Shown here one piece after another: positions 1 through 10,229 of a DNA stretch of 64,000 nucleotides. The stretch is from Hypericum androsaemum (Eukaryota > Streptophyta > Magnoliopsida > Malpighiales > Hypericaceae), in NCBI GenBank assembly GCA_963995505.1, contig OZ023190.1:4792516-4856515 (forward strand), in the 5' to 3' direction. Numbering within the stretch: the stretch's first letter is position 1; every line of letters begins with the position of its first letter. The notes under the pieces are model-generated. The model saw only the letters and a program-made list of their open reading frames with translations. It made no database searches and was not told the origin of the DNA. The position numbers and the translations under genes were made by a program.

Positions 1-1104
1 CCATCGATAGCGATGTTCCAAGTCGTCCCTGGGTCTTTTCATTCATTGGTCAACAATATTGACAGGAGAACACTCATATGGAATATGAGAAAGCAAGTTA
101 AAGAAGTTTGTTGATTATATAGGAGCAGCATGAATCGGGTCCAATGGGCAAAGTCAGTCACGGAGAACAGTAAAATACAGCAAAGGCCATTTGGGCTAAC
201 GGTATAGGCGTTAGAAGATTTGACGGAAGTTCAGAGTTTAAATCTTGACATAGACATATTCTTGGTATAATTTACCTTTAAAAAATAGTAAAATATAAAA
301 TTGACGTTGGATTGTCAATCTCCACCTTTTCTTTGTACCGTTACAGCAATTTAGTAACCAAGCCAAAGATTTTCATACCGAAGAGTCTACGGTGTAAAAC
401 AACATTTTGTTCTAATTATACAAGATGCAGTAGAAATTAACGGAGAAAATTTATAAGAAAAAGTCTAGGGCTTGGTTAGTTAATACACATGTTAATTGGG
501 GCAGGAGATCAGTAATGCTATTTTTTATAGTAGGAAATTTATTGAGCCAAGTAATTAAAATTTAACACTGATTAAGTTATACTAAGAAAGTAAGTCAAAA
601 GACTGTTAATCACGTACAACCTGTATGAATCTGTCCAATTGACAAAGCCAGTAGGGAGGGTACCAAATTAGCAAATTGACAGTGGATACAAATACGAATA
701 TATAAATCTCGTAACTAATTAAAATTTTACTCTTTACCGGTAACTCTTCTGCATGCTATAATACAAGAGAATAATTATTGAATTCGAGTCGAGGGAATAT
801 GCCTCTATATATTATAATTATTGGAAATGATAGTAATCTGTGGATTGGGTAGTTAATACACTTATTATATGGGAGTAATACGCATTGAAAATTACGTATT
901 TTTTACGTACTATTTGAAAAATGGGAAATTATAAAGATATTTATGACATTAAAGTTAAATAGGCGAGTGTCAAAGGCATCGTGCAGTTAGAAGGTCCAGG
1001 GTTCAAACCCTATCATGTATTACGGTATAAATTTTACTTTAAAAAAATGTTTAATAGGCGAGTAAAGTTAGTGTACAATATGTTACTCTAAAAATACATA
1101 CTCT
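1..1104. other. AT-rich intergenic DNA, no gene seen
   Basis: No reading frame here resembles a known protein. The stretch is AT-rich. Around 990-1012 there is a GGTTCAAACCC motif like the B box of a tRNA-derived promoter, but no A box or tRNA fold could be made out, so no RNA gene or SINE is called. Confidence 0.6.
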
Positions 1105-1401
1105 TGTCAAACATCATCCACGACCTCCATGTATCTTGGAGCCATCTGCAAAGATCTTGGAGGCACTCAAGCATATCTACTACGGCACGTTCCAATCACA
1201 ACAACTTCTCCAACAAACCCCACGATGAGCAATCTGGACGTGGATCATTTTCTACCCAAGTTGTTATTTCGCTTCCTACAAGTTAGTATAGTGGTTAACT
1301 ACTTCTTGTATAAATATGTGCAAACTAACATTTTAATAAATGGAGAAAGCAAGTAATTCAATCCACTTGCATCAATCAGATTCTCCCTTACAAATTTATC
1401 A
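1105..1401 (+). repeat. 5' LTR of the TRIM
   Basis: This 297-bp repeat, bounded by TG and CA, matches 1684-1980 with about nine substitutions. A TATA-like TATAAATATG lies near 1308. The primer-binding site follows immediately. Confidence 0.92.
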
Positions 1402-1683
1402 TGGTATCAGAGCCATCTAGATACATCAACACCTAGGGTTCTTCTTCTTCGTGACCAAGAGCCAAGTCGATCCGAAAGCGGCTATGGCTGTCACTAATCC
1501 TTATGATGAATCCCTCTCCAATCTATTGGCGTTATTTCAAGCGTCTAATCATCTCTCTCAGCTCCGATTGTCCTCGGAGCAATGTTTCAATCTAATGACG
1601 TTACTTCAAGCGTCTCAATTTCTTGTTCTCTAAGTTGGGATTGTTCGTCATCCACTTGTCTTCCCCTCCAACTTGCAGGGGGG
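1402..1683 (+). pseudogene. TRIM interior with short gag-like frame
   Basis: After the primer-binding site, a frame starting at the ATG at 1484 reads MAVTNPYDESLSNLLALFQA and runs about 50 codons to the stop near 1633. This resembles the first residues of copia-type gag only loosely. The second half is close to the segment that normally precedes a 3' LTR. No protease, integrase or reverse transcriptase can be encoded here. The peptide is probably a relic of the parent element; function is doubtful. Confidence 0.5.
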
Positions 1684-1980
1684 TGTCAAACATCATCCAC
1701 GACCTCCACGTATCTTGGAGCCATCTGCGAAGATCTTGGAGGCACTCAAGCATATCCACTACGGCACGTTCCAATCACAACAACTTCTCCAACAAACCCC
1801 ACGATGAGCAATCTGGACGTGTACCATTTTCTACCCAAGTTGTTATTTCGCTTCCTACAAGTTAGCATAGTGGTTAACTACTTCTTGTATAAATATGTGC
1901 AGACTCACGTTTTAATAAATGGAGAAAGCAAGTAATTCAATCCACTTGCATCAATCAGATTCTCCCTTACAAATTTATCA
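1684..1980 (+). repeat. 3' LTR of the TRIM
   Basis: This is the second 297-bp repeat of the element, ending TTTATCA at 1980 and followed by the target duplication ACTCT. It is preceded by a G-run (polypurine tract). Confidence 0.92.
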
Positions 1981-1985
1981 ACTCT

Positions 1986-2332
1986 TTCGAGTGAATTATG
2001 GAGATATATTAACTGAATAACGAAACCACAAATTCCTGGTCCACAATAATGTAATGATGAAATCACTATTGAATGATAGAACCATATTTATGAAATTATA
2101 TTAAGAAACCATTCTAATGGAACCACCTTCATAAATTATGGAACCACTTTAAAAAAAATTGAAATTTTTTGTCGACGGTGGTCACACCGGTCAACAAATG
2201 ATCAACGACAGGGCTAGGACACGTTACAATTATGTCGATGGCGGTAAATACCTCTCGAGCAAGTCAAGGATGAATACAAGTATATGTTGATCGAGAATGG
2301 AGGGGCCTACTCGTAGGCAACTTGCATGTACG
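1986..2332. other. Intergenic, no feature seen
   Basis: AT-rich sequence between the TRIM and the LINE remnant. No coding similarity or clear repeat was recognised. Confidence 0.5.
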
Positions 2333-3080
2333 TGTTTTTTTTTAACGGTAAATTTCATGTCCCATAAACCAACAAGTATACCAAAAAAATCTGTTACAGA
2401 GAAAGAAACGGAGCAGTTACACCCACAACAGAAAGTCAGAGCTAATCCCGTCTCCAAGAGTCAAGAAACGGAGCAGTAACATTGTGGAGGCCTGCCCAAC
2501 CACTCCAATCTTCAATATGCCTTAAAATACACTTCACAAGATTACCAAAATCAGGTGGCTTTCTCTCAAAGATAAACTTGTTCCTCATCCAATTCAAGCC
2601 CCAACAACATGTTTGTACCCTCCATTCGGCACCCCACGTCGAAGCCCTCATACACCAGCTAGCCCCAATTTTCCGCAAGAAGAAGTTCCACAATCCAGAG
2701 GCAAACCTGCAGTGCAGGAGGATATGATCCGCGGTTTCAATCTTCGCCACACACAAGGCACAACCCGCCTGAGCTCGATCAACAATGCCAATCCGCATTA
2801 GATTATCCATCGTCTTGATCTTTCCTTGAAGTGCCATCCAAAAGAAACAGCTAATCTTATACGGGATAAGCTCGGAGAAACCAGACCTCAGCACCGAAGG
2901 AGAAGAGAACGAGAGAAGCCTTCAAACATTTTGGTCTAAAGGCCACAAACCGAAAAGCCTCTGGATGGGTCAGGCAACCAACAAAACTGATCCTCTTTAG
3001 TGGGGCACGGCTTGATCGAAGCCAACAGCCTCGATAATTCAGCCTCAGCCTCAACCTCCTTCCAATCATCCTACGCCTTA
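2333..3080 (-). pseudogene. LINE-type retrotransposon 3' remnant (zf-RVT region)
   Basis: On the minus strand, residues translated from 2894 to 2442 give PYKISCFFWMALQGKIKTMD, then a Cys-x2-Cys and a His-x4-His-x-Cys-like cluster (GCALC; ADHILLHC), then a WNFF motif. This is the zinc-binding zf-RVT domain found near the C-terminus of plant non-LTR reverse transcriptases. Upstream (to about 3069), another frame reads a WLPDPSRGFSV-like motif, typical just before that domain, so at least one frameshift and one stop separate the pieces. A T-run at 2335-2343 on the plus strand would be the poly(A) tail. The 5' part, including the endonuclease and catalytic reverse transcriptase, is absent. No target duplication was found. 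Confidence 0.8.
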
Positions 3081-3658
3081 AGTTATTGGATTAAATATTT
3101 TTGACAGAAAAAATAGTTATGTTAAAATTCGGCAAGAGAATTTTTGAAATACTTTATGATTCAACATTATTTAAACTTAAATTAATCGGTTCAATAAATT
3201 TTAGGAGGACTTCGAGATAGAGATTGGGCTATTGCCCATGCAAAAGACTAAAGGCTTATAATGTTCAATTGCAATAGACACTAGCAATCAAATTATAATG
3301 TTCTCCTTTCTATATATAAACAAAAAAGGTAAAAATTACGTAAGCGTCCATATTATCCAATAGCATTTTGTAGTTCAAAATCCTTCCTACAACCAATATG
3401 ATTTTGAGACTCTCAATTTGACATTTTTGAGTTAAAAATACATTAGAATATACGAATATACATACATGGCACTAAAATCGGATTCGGTTCATAAGATCGT
3501 TGATTATGATTTTGCAAGGGCCAAAGACTATGTGAAGGGGCGGTCAACACTCAGAGTACATTGTAATTAGGAGAATACTTAGGAGACAAATACATATTTT
3601 TTTATCTAACTTAGTGCATGTAATGCATTTATATATGTAATGCCTTGGAGCTATCGCA
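3081..3658. other. Intergenic, no gene seen
   Basis: AT-rich DNA without a recognised protein frame. Confidence 0.45.
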
Positions 3659-3799
3659 ATGGCAGTAGATCCGATCAAGCTCCAATTTTCGAATGTGGAC
3701 TCAGTTATCCAATCCGATTGCCAAGTTGTAGCAAACTTCATCAACGGAAAATCACAGTGCTTTGACTGGAAAGTGGAGAATCAAGCACTATATTTGAAT
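3659..3799 (+). pseudogene. RNase H-like (RVT_3) fragment
   Basis: The frame from the ATG at 3659 contains KLQFSNVDSVIQSDCQVVAN followed by FINGK. The spacing of a sheet-forming segment, an S-D-C carrying the catalytic-type Asp, and a following helix is that of the RVT_3 RNase H-like domain common in plant genomes as degraded genes or LINE tails. Only about 45 residues can be matched, and the later part of the frame looks random. Neither a start region nor the remaining catalytic residues were seen, so this is a fragment. Confidence 0.5.
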
Positions 3800-4404
3800 G
3801 GTAAGGTGGGGAGTGACAAGGAATCAAATCATGATCACAATAACACTCTAATTATAAGAAAAAATATTACTTGTAGTGTACTTGTGCAAAAAAAAATTTA
3901 TAAGTAAATTTTCTTTACTAAGTACATAGTAATATATATTAATGTTTAACACAGTAGGACCTCATCGGGACCCTTTCCCACCATGTTATCCATCCCAACA
4001 GGTGACACGTCATCAGCTGACGTGGAGTCCTTATCATAAAAACATGCCATGTGGCTATGTATTATTAAAAAGATGGAAGAAATATTTATTTGAGAGCATC
4101 ATAAAATATCCGGGGAGCAGGGTTCGCGTGTGATGTGACGATGATATAGTTGATGACTCAGTGAGGGCGAGAGCGGGAACTCACTCAGCCCCAACTCAAC
4201 TAGAGTTGCGGAGGAAGATGATCATATTGGTTTGACAGAGATGATCAGATCGCAACTCAACTGAATTTGAATTGAATTGAATTGAATTGAGAGAGATGTG
4301 GAGGAAGGCGTGGGAGTCCATCACCGGCCGGTTGGGGAACGCCAGTGCAGGGGAGAGGAGGGGGGGACATGGAAGAGGGGGAGGGCATGGGCCTGGGGCC
4401 AGAG

Positions 4405-4720
4405 ATGGAGCGATTACCGAGGGAGGTCGTGACCGAGATTGTGTGGAGGGCGGGGCCCAGGGGCACAGCCGCCATGCACTACCTCAACTGCTCCTGATAT
4501 CGTCTCGTATCCTCTGACAACTCCCTCTAGATCCACTTCCTCCGGGCCCACTCATTCGACTTCCTCTTCTTCGCCGAGACTCACCTCCGCTCCGGACCGC
4601 CGCTCCGTCCATCGTCTGCCGCCAGCGATACCGCCTCCCTCTCATTCATGCGCGTCTACGCCCAGCGCGCTCAAGTCCCCGGCTCCTTTATCCTCGACTG
4701 ATAATCAATATGTTTATCAG
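4405..4720 (+). pseudogene. F-box gene 5' fragment
   Basis: From the ATG at 4405 the frame reads MERLPREVVTEIVWRAGPRG, the start of a typical plant F-box (L-P-x-E-[VI]-[VL]-x-E-I). It continues to AAMHYLNCS and a TGA at 4495. Later codons in nearby frames (DNSL, then a stop, then HFLRAHSFDFLFF) look like the continuing protein broken by stops. No complete F-box protein is possible. F-box proteins act as substrate receptors in SCF ubiquitin ligases; this copy cannot. Confidence 0.6.
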
Positions 4721-4904
4721 CTTTCTTATCATCCTTGCAAAATGTAAAATAGTTTTCTCCAAAAATAGGTATGTTCTGACGGTTACTTTTCCTCTCTCTC
4801 TCCCCCCTATTATTTGTTATTCGCTGCCTTAACAACGGAATTAGAATATTGGTGGTGGGTGCATGTGGGTCCGAATACTGCGAATTCGGGTCAAATACGC
4901 CGCA

Positions 4905-5075
4905 CCCTCAGCTGAGGCGCGCGAGGTCGCCCCTGAGCTTGTAAGCCGCCTTATCGTAGGCCAAAGCGGCTTCCTCGACTGTGTCGAAAGTCTCGAGCCA
5001 GAACTGGGTCTGGTTCTTGGGCAAGCAGATCTCATTGGAACGATAGTGGGTCCCAGGAGGGAGTTGTAGTAGGAA
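4905..5075 (-). pseudogene. AP2/ERF transcription-factor gene fragment
   Basis: The minus strand encodes [20 protein letters not shown] followed by [10 protein letters not shown], the second half of an AP2/ERF DNA-binding domain (W-L-x-T-F-D-T ... A-A-x-A-Y-D-x-A-A ... L-R-G). The first half is shortened: the expected Y-R-G-V-R-x-R stretch is reduced to HYRSNEI. Flanking residues are unrelated to the family and no start or stop belonging to an ERF gene is present. It lies inside the inverted-repeat segment, so it is most likely a transposon-captured piece. Confidence 0.75.
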
Positions 5076-5180
5076 GGTGGGGATTACTAGGGAGAAGGGG
5101 TGAGAGAGATTTCTGTAGATAGCCATATGGCATGTTTTAAGACAAGGGCACCACGTCAGCTGATGACGTGCCACCGGTGA

Positions 5181-5512
5181 CCGAAAAAATACTACCTGGA
5201 TGTTATTTGACCCATTTAGAGAAGTACATGGGCTTAAGTGAGCCACTTTCAAGTATAGAGACTTATTTAAACTTTTTGTGCAAGTATAGGAGATTATTTG
5301 GCCTTTATTCCTATTTGAAATAAAAATGAGACCACTTCATGCCCTAGGCAAGGGCCAACTAGATGCCCAAATTTGACCCAAAAATTGACCATAGATTTCT
5401 TTTGTTATTTGGGTCAACTGGTCCTTTCGGACAATCCAATAATTTTTAAAATTTTAAAATATTACTTGATATATTTAGTATTAAAAATAACAAATAGTTA
5501 TCAATACAATTT

Positions 5513-5554
<42 letters not shown>

Positions 5555-5922
5555 AAATCATAATTTAAGGAGTTGGATGGTTTGCGGTGGAAGGGAGCTT
5601 TTTGGTCTGGGCTCGAGCAGCGCTGGAGGTTGGAGAGTGAAGCTGAGGAATGTGCAAGGGTCTTGTCTGGGCAGACTGAGTCTACCGCTAGAAAAAATCT
5701 TGAAGCTGGAGGTCGGGAATTGGAGCCATGGGCTTGTCCTGGTGGTTGAAATACTTGAGAGTCGGGCTTTTGTGGTGACCGGTCGAGACGGATGGAGAGT
5801 GGATCTATTGGCCAGATATAGTTACTATATGATTTTGGGCCTCGGATCTGGGTTTCTAAAGGTTGGATCTGGTTTTTTGGGCCGAAGAAAGATTGAGGCG
5901 GATTTGAAGTTTAAGTCACGTA
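5181..5922. other. Intergenic; no convincing gene
   Basis: The left part resembles the outer end of a MULE-like element (GGCCAAATAA on the minus strand near 5300). A 119-codon plus-strand frame at 5577-5936 has a low-complexity Gly/Leu/Val composition and no recognisable domain, so it is not called as a gene. Confidence 0.45.
5516..5551. repeat. (AT)n microsatellite
   Basis: About 18 uninterrupted AT dinucleotides. It is a simple repeat, likely variable in length between individuals. Confidence 0.95.
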
Positions 5923-6099
5923 ATGTATGTCAGTGACAATGGCCACCATGATCATCCTGATCCAGACTCTTCCAGCTCTTCTGATCCTGAGATCTTTTAC
6001 AGCTACGCCAAGTTTCATGGCAAGAACCGGCTTTTCGGACGTCAGAGGCCTATCCATCTTGTCCTTGGTGGTGGAAAATGTAACATCTCTTTGGAGTAG
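5923..6099 (+). pseudogene. Reticulon-like (RTNLB) exon-1 fragment
   Basis: A 58-codon frame has an acidic and Ser-rich N-terminus (DPDSSSSSDPEIF) followed by KNRLFGRQRPIHLVLGGGK. The L-F-G-R-x-[RK]-P-[IV]-H-x-[VL]-L-G-G-G-K stretch is the diagnostic pre-membrane motif of plant reticulon-like proteins, which shape the tubular endoplasmic reticulum. The family normally continues with a D-V-x-L-W-[RK]-x-K stretch and two long hydrophobic hairpins. Here the frame ends at a TAG 18 nt after the motif and no hydrophobic hairpins were found downstream, so it is a truncated relic. Confidence 0.72.
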
Positions 6100-6750
6100 T
6101 TGATGTTATGATCATCTTTTCGGTTTGTTCATCAGAAGTATTTCGGTGTTCATTCGCGAAGCTCTGACCTATAGTTGTTCTTCATATGAAGAAGGTTTTA
6201 CATTCTGATCTGATAGTAATTAGATGGTCTGTTTTGGCATTGCATACAAATCATTCGCGCACCTTTCCCTCAAACTCGTTAGCTAGACAGCGTACCTGAC
6301 GAGTCGACATCGTTGATGCAGTGTTTTGGCATGGTGGATGCCCAGGCCGAGAGGTTCTTGGTTGAGATAAAGAAGCAGTTTGCAGCTGCGGACGAGAAGG
6401 TTATCCAAAAGCTACCAATATTGTCTTCTCATAAAAGTAATAAGCTGCACCAAGCAACAACCTGATACAGCATTCTCTACTGTACGAGGTTTTTCTTTTC
6501 GTCAGGTACCGTAGCACCCCGAGTTGCAATATCGCTCGGATCTTAGCACGTTCAACAATCCGACTGTCAAACACGACATCAATCAAGCAACTCGATTCAA
6601 TTCTATACCCAGCCCATCCAACAGTCCAACTCGCTCAAAGCTATGCAAGTAATAGCCGACTCAATCTGCTATTTACCAGTGCAAAACAGTAGTCCTCACT
6701 AGCAATTAGAAGTGGAAGACATTGGCTCCAAAATATACAAGAGAAGCACT
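6100..6750. other. Intergenic, with one exon-like frame of unknown origin
   Basis: A plus-strand frame at about 6291-6463 reads LMQCFGMVDAQAERFLVEIK, then KQFAAADEKV, before a stop. Its composition is coding-like (charged, amphipathic), but the family was not recognised and there is no start or splice context. It may be another gene fragment. Nothing else was seen. Confidence 0.35.
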
Positions 6751-8062
6751 CTACACCGGTGAGTCCTTTGCTTGAGGAGGCAAGAAGGCTTCCCACCATC
6801 CAGATTCATACTTGGCATAGGGTGCCACCCATTTGTCTGGCTTCTCAAACTCCACTTTTGTAGGATTAAATGCCAATGCTTCCTCAGTTGAGTCAGCTTC
6901 ATAGCTCTCGGATAAAACCCGGTCTAATCTCAATTTCATGAATCTGCATGGACACAACACAAGGAGCAGAACATCTAAGGCGGGCGTGATTACTAGAAAA
7001 GAGCCCTTAGCAAATTGTTACACGATACAGCAACTTGAAGGACAATGTAGTAGATTCTTACGTTATCCATGGGCGATTAGTCGAAACAAGAGCAACAGCG
7101 GGTCGCTTCAACCTTTTCGTGATGTTAGGGAACTTGTCCAAGAACTTGGGCTCGATGACAAGCCAAAAGTCCTGTTCCATGTTGCGCTCTTCAAAAAGTC
7201 GTAGCCTTTCACACATGAGCTCTTGGAAATGCTCCTCTTCATCCAACATGAACTTCGCATTGGCCACAACAAAGTAATACTTGGTTGCTTGTTGCTGCAC
7301 AGGCGGTAAAAGAAAATTCAGTTAACCGGAAGATTATAACACACACGCCCTATACTATATAATCACCAATTCACTATGCGGAGGTGATTGATTAACAAAT
7401 TACTAGTAGGTTCCTCCACTCCGATTCATTTAGCGTGGATCTTCCACACTTATAAACCAGCTCAACCCACTTGCAATTTCCGACGTCAGATTCTCTCCAA
7501 CAACCAAAGCGCGATCGTGAAACCGAGACTCGATCAAGGCGTAGCTCAACCCGTTCGAGCTCCTGCTAAACAGGCATCGGCCTTGTTTGAACCCGAGAAG
7601 TACCAAGAATCTCCACATTGGAATTCAGGGCATAGTTGGCATTAAGTTTAATCTTTCGGGTAACATACATATGGCCTAGCTCCTTCACCTAGCTAATTGA
7701 ACAAATGGAGATGACAATAATGTGGCTTACCCTGAACCTCAAATTAAAAAGGAACAAAGACCCATTTCTTAAAACTGTACATGGATCAGCAGGAAACCAT
7801 AAAGACCCCAACTTTCCATGAAAAAAGTTAGAACCTTGTTAGGAGGAGAGAAGGAGGAGGAGCTGAGCTGGCCGGACTCCACAGCGGAAACGGCGGTCTT
7901 GAAAGAGGAAATGCCTCTGTTTGCCACTGAGGAGAGGTTCAGTGGATGCAACCCCTTGAAGCTTTTTGCCAGCTTCCCATTTGAATGTGGGGTGGTGGTG
8001 GTGATGGTGCTTGCTACCACTTTGGCCATGGCAGCTGATGAACCTACTGCCAGGCTTAGCAT
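6751..8062 (-). CDS. LCAA: Ycf54-like / LCAA protein, plastid; three exons
   Basis: The coding sequence joins 8062-7835, 7294-7062 and 6943-6751 on the minus strand (228, 233 and 193 nt). That gives 217 residues plus stop. All introns follow GT-AG: donors AACAAG/GT and ATAAC/GT, acceptors GTGCAG and CATGCAG. Residues 1-76 are Ser/Thr-rich and basic, as expected of a chloroplast transit peptide. From residue 77 the mature part reads QQATKYYFVVANAKFMLDEE, then HFQELMCERLRLF, DFWLVIEPKFLDKFPNI and YESGWWEAFLP. This is the conserved Ycf54/LCAA family. Family members assist the Mg-protoporphyrin IX monomethyl ester oxidative cyclase in chlorophyll synthesis at plastid membranes. Length and motifs look complete and no break was seen, so this is the best intact host gene in the window. 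A second ATG at codon 12 is a possible alternative start. Confidence 0.92.
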
Positions 8063-8405
8063 TTTTTGCTTTATCCTTGGAGGTTGGGTTGGTTTGGTGG
8101 GTACTGATGTGAATGGGGTGATTTTGTAATAATTGAGAAGACAGAAGAAGGTGACAACCTTATCTTTGGTATATGACTATCTAGTATCTATATTACAAGA
8201 TTACATTGTTGTTTTACTGGTCAAAACTTTCTTTTAATAGAATCACAATTTAGTCCTAGTTCCCTCCAATGGAATGCTAGTTTTTTATAGTACTCGGAAC
8301 TGAATTTTGCCCAACTTATTTAGGACCGATTGGTTCTCTGTTTTTTCTTTCATAAAATTTAAATTCAAAATATTCTTTTAAGAAAATGCAAATCTCAAAT
8401 GACCA
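8063..8405. promoter_or_regulatory. Upstream region of the LCAA gene
   Basis: This interval lies between the LCAA start codon (minus strand) and the hAT-type MITE. It should hold the 5' UTR and core promoter. It is AT-rich, and no single TATA box or upstream element stands out by eye, so only its position supports the call. Confidence 0.35.
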
Positions 8406-8413
8406 ATTCTCAT

Positions 8414-8931
8414 TAGGGATGGCAATTAGACCCTTATCCTGAGAGTCTACCGTGATTCAGACCCAAAGGGTCCAAGATCTGTTGACTTTGATATTTTAAA
8501 AGGATAAGGGCATGGATATGGATCTATAGGATCCTGCCCTGATCCAACCCGAATTTTTTTAATTAATATTAAAATAATATATATGTATATTAATTATTAG
8601 ATATATTACCAAATTCTCAATTTTAACTTACCCAACTTCATTTTTTTTTGAATTTGTTTGTTTGGTTTATTTGTATTGATTTATTTAATGAATAAAAATG
8701 TATATTACTATTTGAAAATTATCGAAAGATAATTTAATTTTAAAAAATTAAATATTTAAAATAAAAATACGGACCCGCAGGTCGCCTTGATCTTGCCTGG
8801 TTTTTTGAGACCTAGATCATGTCCGAATCCTTTTTTCTAAAGAGGATAAGGATCTGGATCCACCATTCAAAAAGAGGATAAGAATATGGATTCTATGAAT
8901 CCTATCCGAATCCTGTCCATTGCCATCCCTA
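8414..8931. mobile_element. hAT-type MITE (518 bp)
   Basis: The element begins TAGGGATGGCAATTAG and ends GTCCATTGCCATCCCTA, giving terminal inverted repeats with a perfect 13-bp core. The flanks are ATTCTCAT (8406-8413) and ATTTTCAT (8932-8939), an 8-bp target duplication with one mismatch, as expected for hAT transposition. The interior carries inverted runs of GGATAAGGATCTGGATCC-like sequence and no transposase. It sits about 350 bp upstream of the LCAA start codon, so it may contribute to that promoter. Confidence 0.88.
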
Positions 8932-8939
8932 ATTTTCAT

Positions 8940-9596
8940 ATGATATTATAATTTGGCTCCTAACGCAATGGTGAAAAGGATAAAGTGAATTTGATTTAAA
9001 AAAAGTAGCAAGTTGCCAAAAAGTATCATATCTGACATTTTAAAGATAAAATTTTATTCCATCATTTTACCATTAAGGTTTAAACCATGGACTTTCTTGT
9101 ATTCGTCTTTAAGTGATTGCGACAATCGGAGCATAAGGTATACGAATGACGACTCAGTCGTTCACGGACCAATTTAATGGGCCAAGCTTGGATTAGAAGG
9201 CCCAGTTCAGGAATAAAAGAACAGGGACAACGAAAGAGCGGGAAAGGAAGAAAGAGGGCAAGGAGAAAAAGAGCGGGGCATGTTGCATGGATATTGATAA
9301 ATTGCTTTTTCTTTTCTTTTTTTTTCCTTTTTGGGTACAGAAATATTTTGGGTTATTCAGAAAACCCTACAAGGAAAGGACTGTTTGGTGGCCACGGCCA
9401 CGGCCATTGGAAAGTGACTTGGAAAAAACAACCCTTTTTTTTTTCCTTTTGTATTTGGCTACTGGGTTATTGCATTTTGGATGATTGAATATGTTGTAGC
9501 TGTTGTTAAAGGGGAGGGGCACCCACTTTGATGCCTAAAGTCATTTTGTTCCATGTTTGTCTCTGTATCTTTCTTCACATTTTTCTGATTTTTTAG
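8940..9596. other. Intergenic, no convincing gene
   Basis: This region contains several T-runs and a 103-codon frame (9177-9488) rich in Lys/Arg and then in Phe, read through homopolymers, which looks non-coding. The last 60 bp are pyrimidine-rich and end TTTTTTAG at 9596. This is probably the splice-acceptor context of the RecQ-like fragment that follows. Confidence 0.45.
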
Positions 9597-9840
9597 CTTC
9601 TGGTCAAAATTGCGGGATGCGGGGATCTCTATATTAGATGTTGATGAAGCACATTGCATATCAGAATAGGGCCATGATTTTATATTTATATTCCTTTTTC
9701 CGGAATCACCTGAATTTGTTTCAAGAGTACTCTCTTTTTTTTTTAAGTTTCTCAGAGTGGAATACAAGCTACGCGGAGTCCTCTTGATTGAATGTTCCTT
9801 TTGTCGCCTTGACTGCAGTAGCTACCGAAAGTTGAATACC
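9597..9840 (+). pseudogene. RecQ-family DNA helicase fragment (motif II and motif III region)
   Basis: From 9601 the frame reads WSKLRDAGISILDVDEAHC, then ISE, a TAG at 9667-9669, and GHDF. This is the D-E-A-H Walker B motif and following W-G-H-D-F of RecQ helicases, with the Trp codon turned into a stop. After an intron-like gap ending CTCAG at 9755, the next exon gives VEYKLRGVLL, and a shifted frame gives NVPFVALTAVAT, the T-A-T motif III region. A frameshift and a further stop follow. The Walker A exon and helicase C-terminal domain are absent. RecQ proteins unwind recombination intermediates in the nucleus; this copy is dead. Confidence 0.8.
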
Positions 9841-9894
9841 GCGAATTGTTTCGAGGCCGAATTTTTAGCCTTCATTTTCTTGCTGGACAGTGTA

Positions 9895-10026
9895 TTAGAT
9901 TACAGAACAACCCCTTCTCTTGAATATCTTATGGATGATGCTGCTGCACAAGGAGGCTGGTCTATCTTGAAGGTTGGCTCTGTGGACAAGCTGAAACCCA
10001 TAAAAGTTGAACTACCAGAACATGTG
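9895..10026 (+). pseudogene. Exon-like frame of unidentified gene
   Basis: The frame reads EYLMDDAAAQGGWSILKVGS, then VDKLKPIKVELPEH, and meets a consensus splice donor (CAT/GTGAGT at about 10024). Composition and donor look exonic. It follows the RecQ-like exons by 55 bp, but I could not match it to RecQ or any other family. It could be a later exon of the same dead gene or of a neighbour. Confidence 0.4.
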
Positions 10027-10229
10027 AGTCCTTGGGGGGGTCTGTTTGTCTTGTCATTGTCTTTTTAAGGAAGGTACTCTGGTCCCGTCTCTGGTATCCT
10101 TGACTAGAGCTAAGAATGCCTATCGTTCAGGAGCTCAATGTCTTTTTGTGTATGGTGGCATGACTCAACCTGCAAGGACCACCTCCTGCCACGGCCGGGA
10201 TTGCTGATTCGGACAAGGCTGGTGACAAA

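Larger units (their letters stand above)
1105..1980 (+). mobile_element. TRIM: 876-bp non-autonomous LTR retrotransposon, complete
   Basis: Two 297-bp direct repeats flank a 282-bp interior. Both LTRs begin TGTCAAAC and end TTTATCA. A primer-binding site complementary to initiator tRNA-Met (TGGTATCAGAGCC, from 1402) abuts the 5' LTR, and a G-run of the polypurine type lies just before the 3' LTR. The 5-bp sequence ACTCT is duplicated exactly at 1100-1104 and 1981-1985, so this is an intact insertion. The interior has room only for a short gag-like frame and no pol, which fits the TRIM class. About 9 of 297 LTR positions differ, so the insertion is not very recent. Confidence 0.93.
4000..5180. 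mobile_element. Inverted-repeat segment with captured gene fragments (Pack-MULE-like)
   Basis: A roughly 60-bp segment at 4000-4058 recurs in inverted orientation at 5119-5180 with a few mismatches. Both arms hold the near-palindrome CACGTCATCAGCTGACGTG and the phrase ACATGCCAT.TGGCTAT. Between the arms lie an F-box gene fragment (plus strand) and an AP2/ERF fragment (minus strand), both GC-richer than the surroundings. Inverted arms around pieces of unrelated genes are the hallmark of Pack-MULEs. Outer element ends and a 9-bp target duplication were not identified, so class and true limits (perhaps about 3.95-5.31 kb) are inferred. Confidence 0.5.

Noticed and set aside
965..1025. tRNA-like B-box motif (GGTTCAAACCC)
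   Set aside because: No A box, no cloverleaf and no poly-A/T tail were found; such motifs are common by chance in AT-rich plant DNA.
5577..5936. 119-codon plus-strand frame
   Set aside because: Low-complexity Gly/Leu/Val composition, no recognisable domain; lies in transposon-rich DNA.
9177..9488. 103-codon frame with Lys/Arg-rich start
   Set aside because: Reads through T-runs and has no domain; the region upstream of the RecQ exon looks intronic or intergenic.
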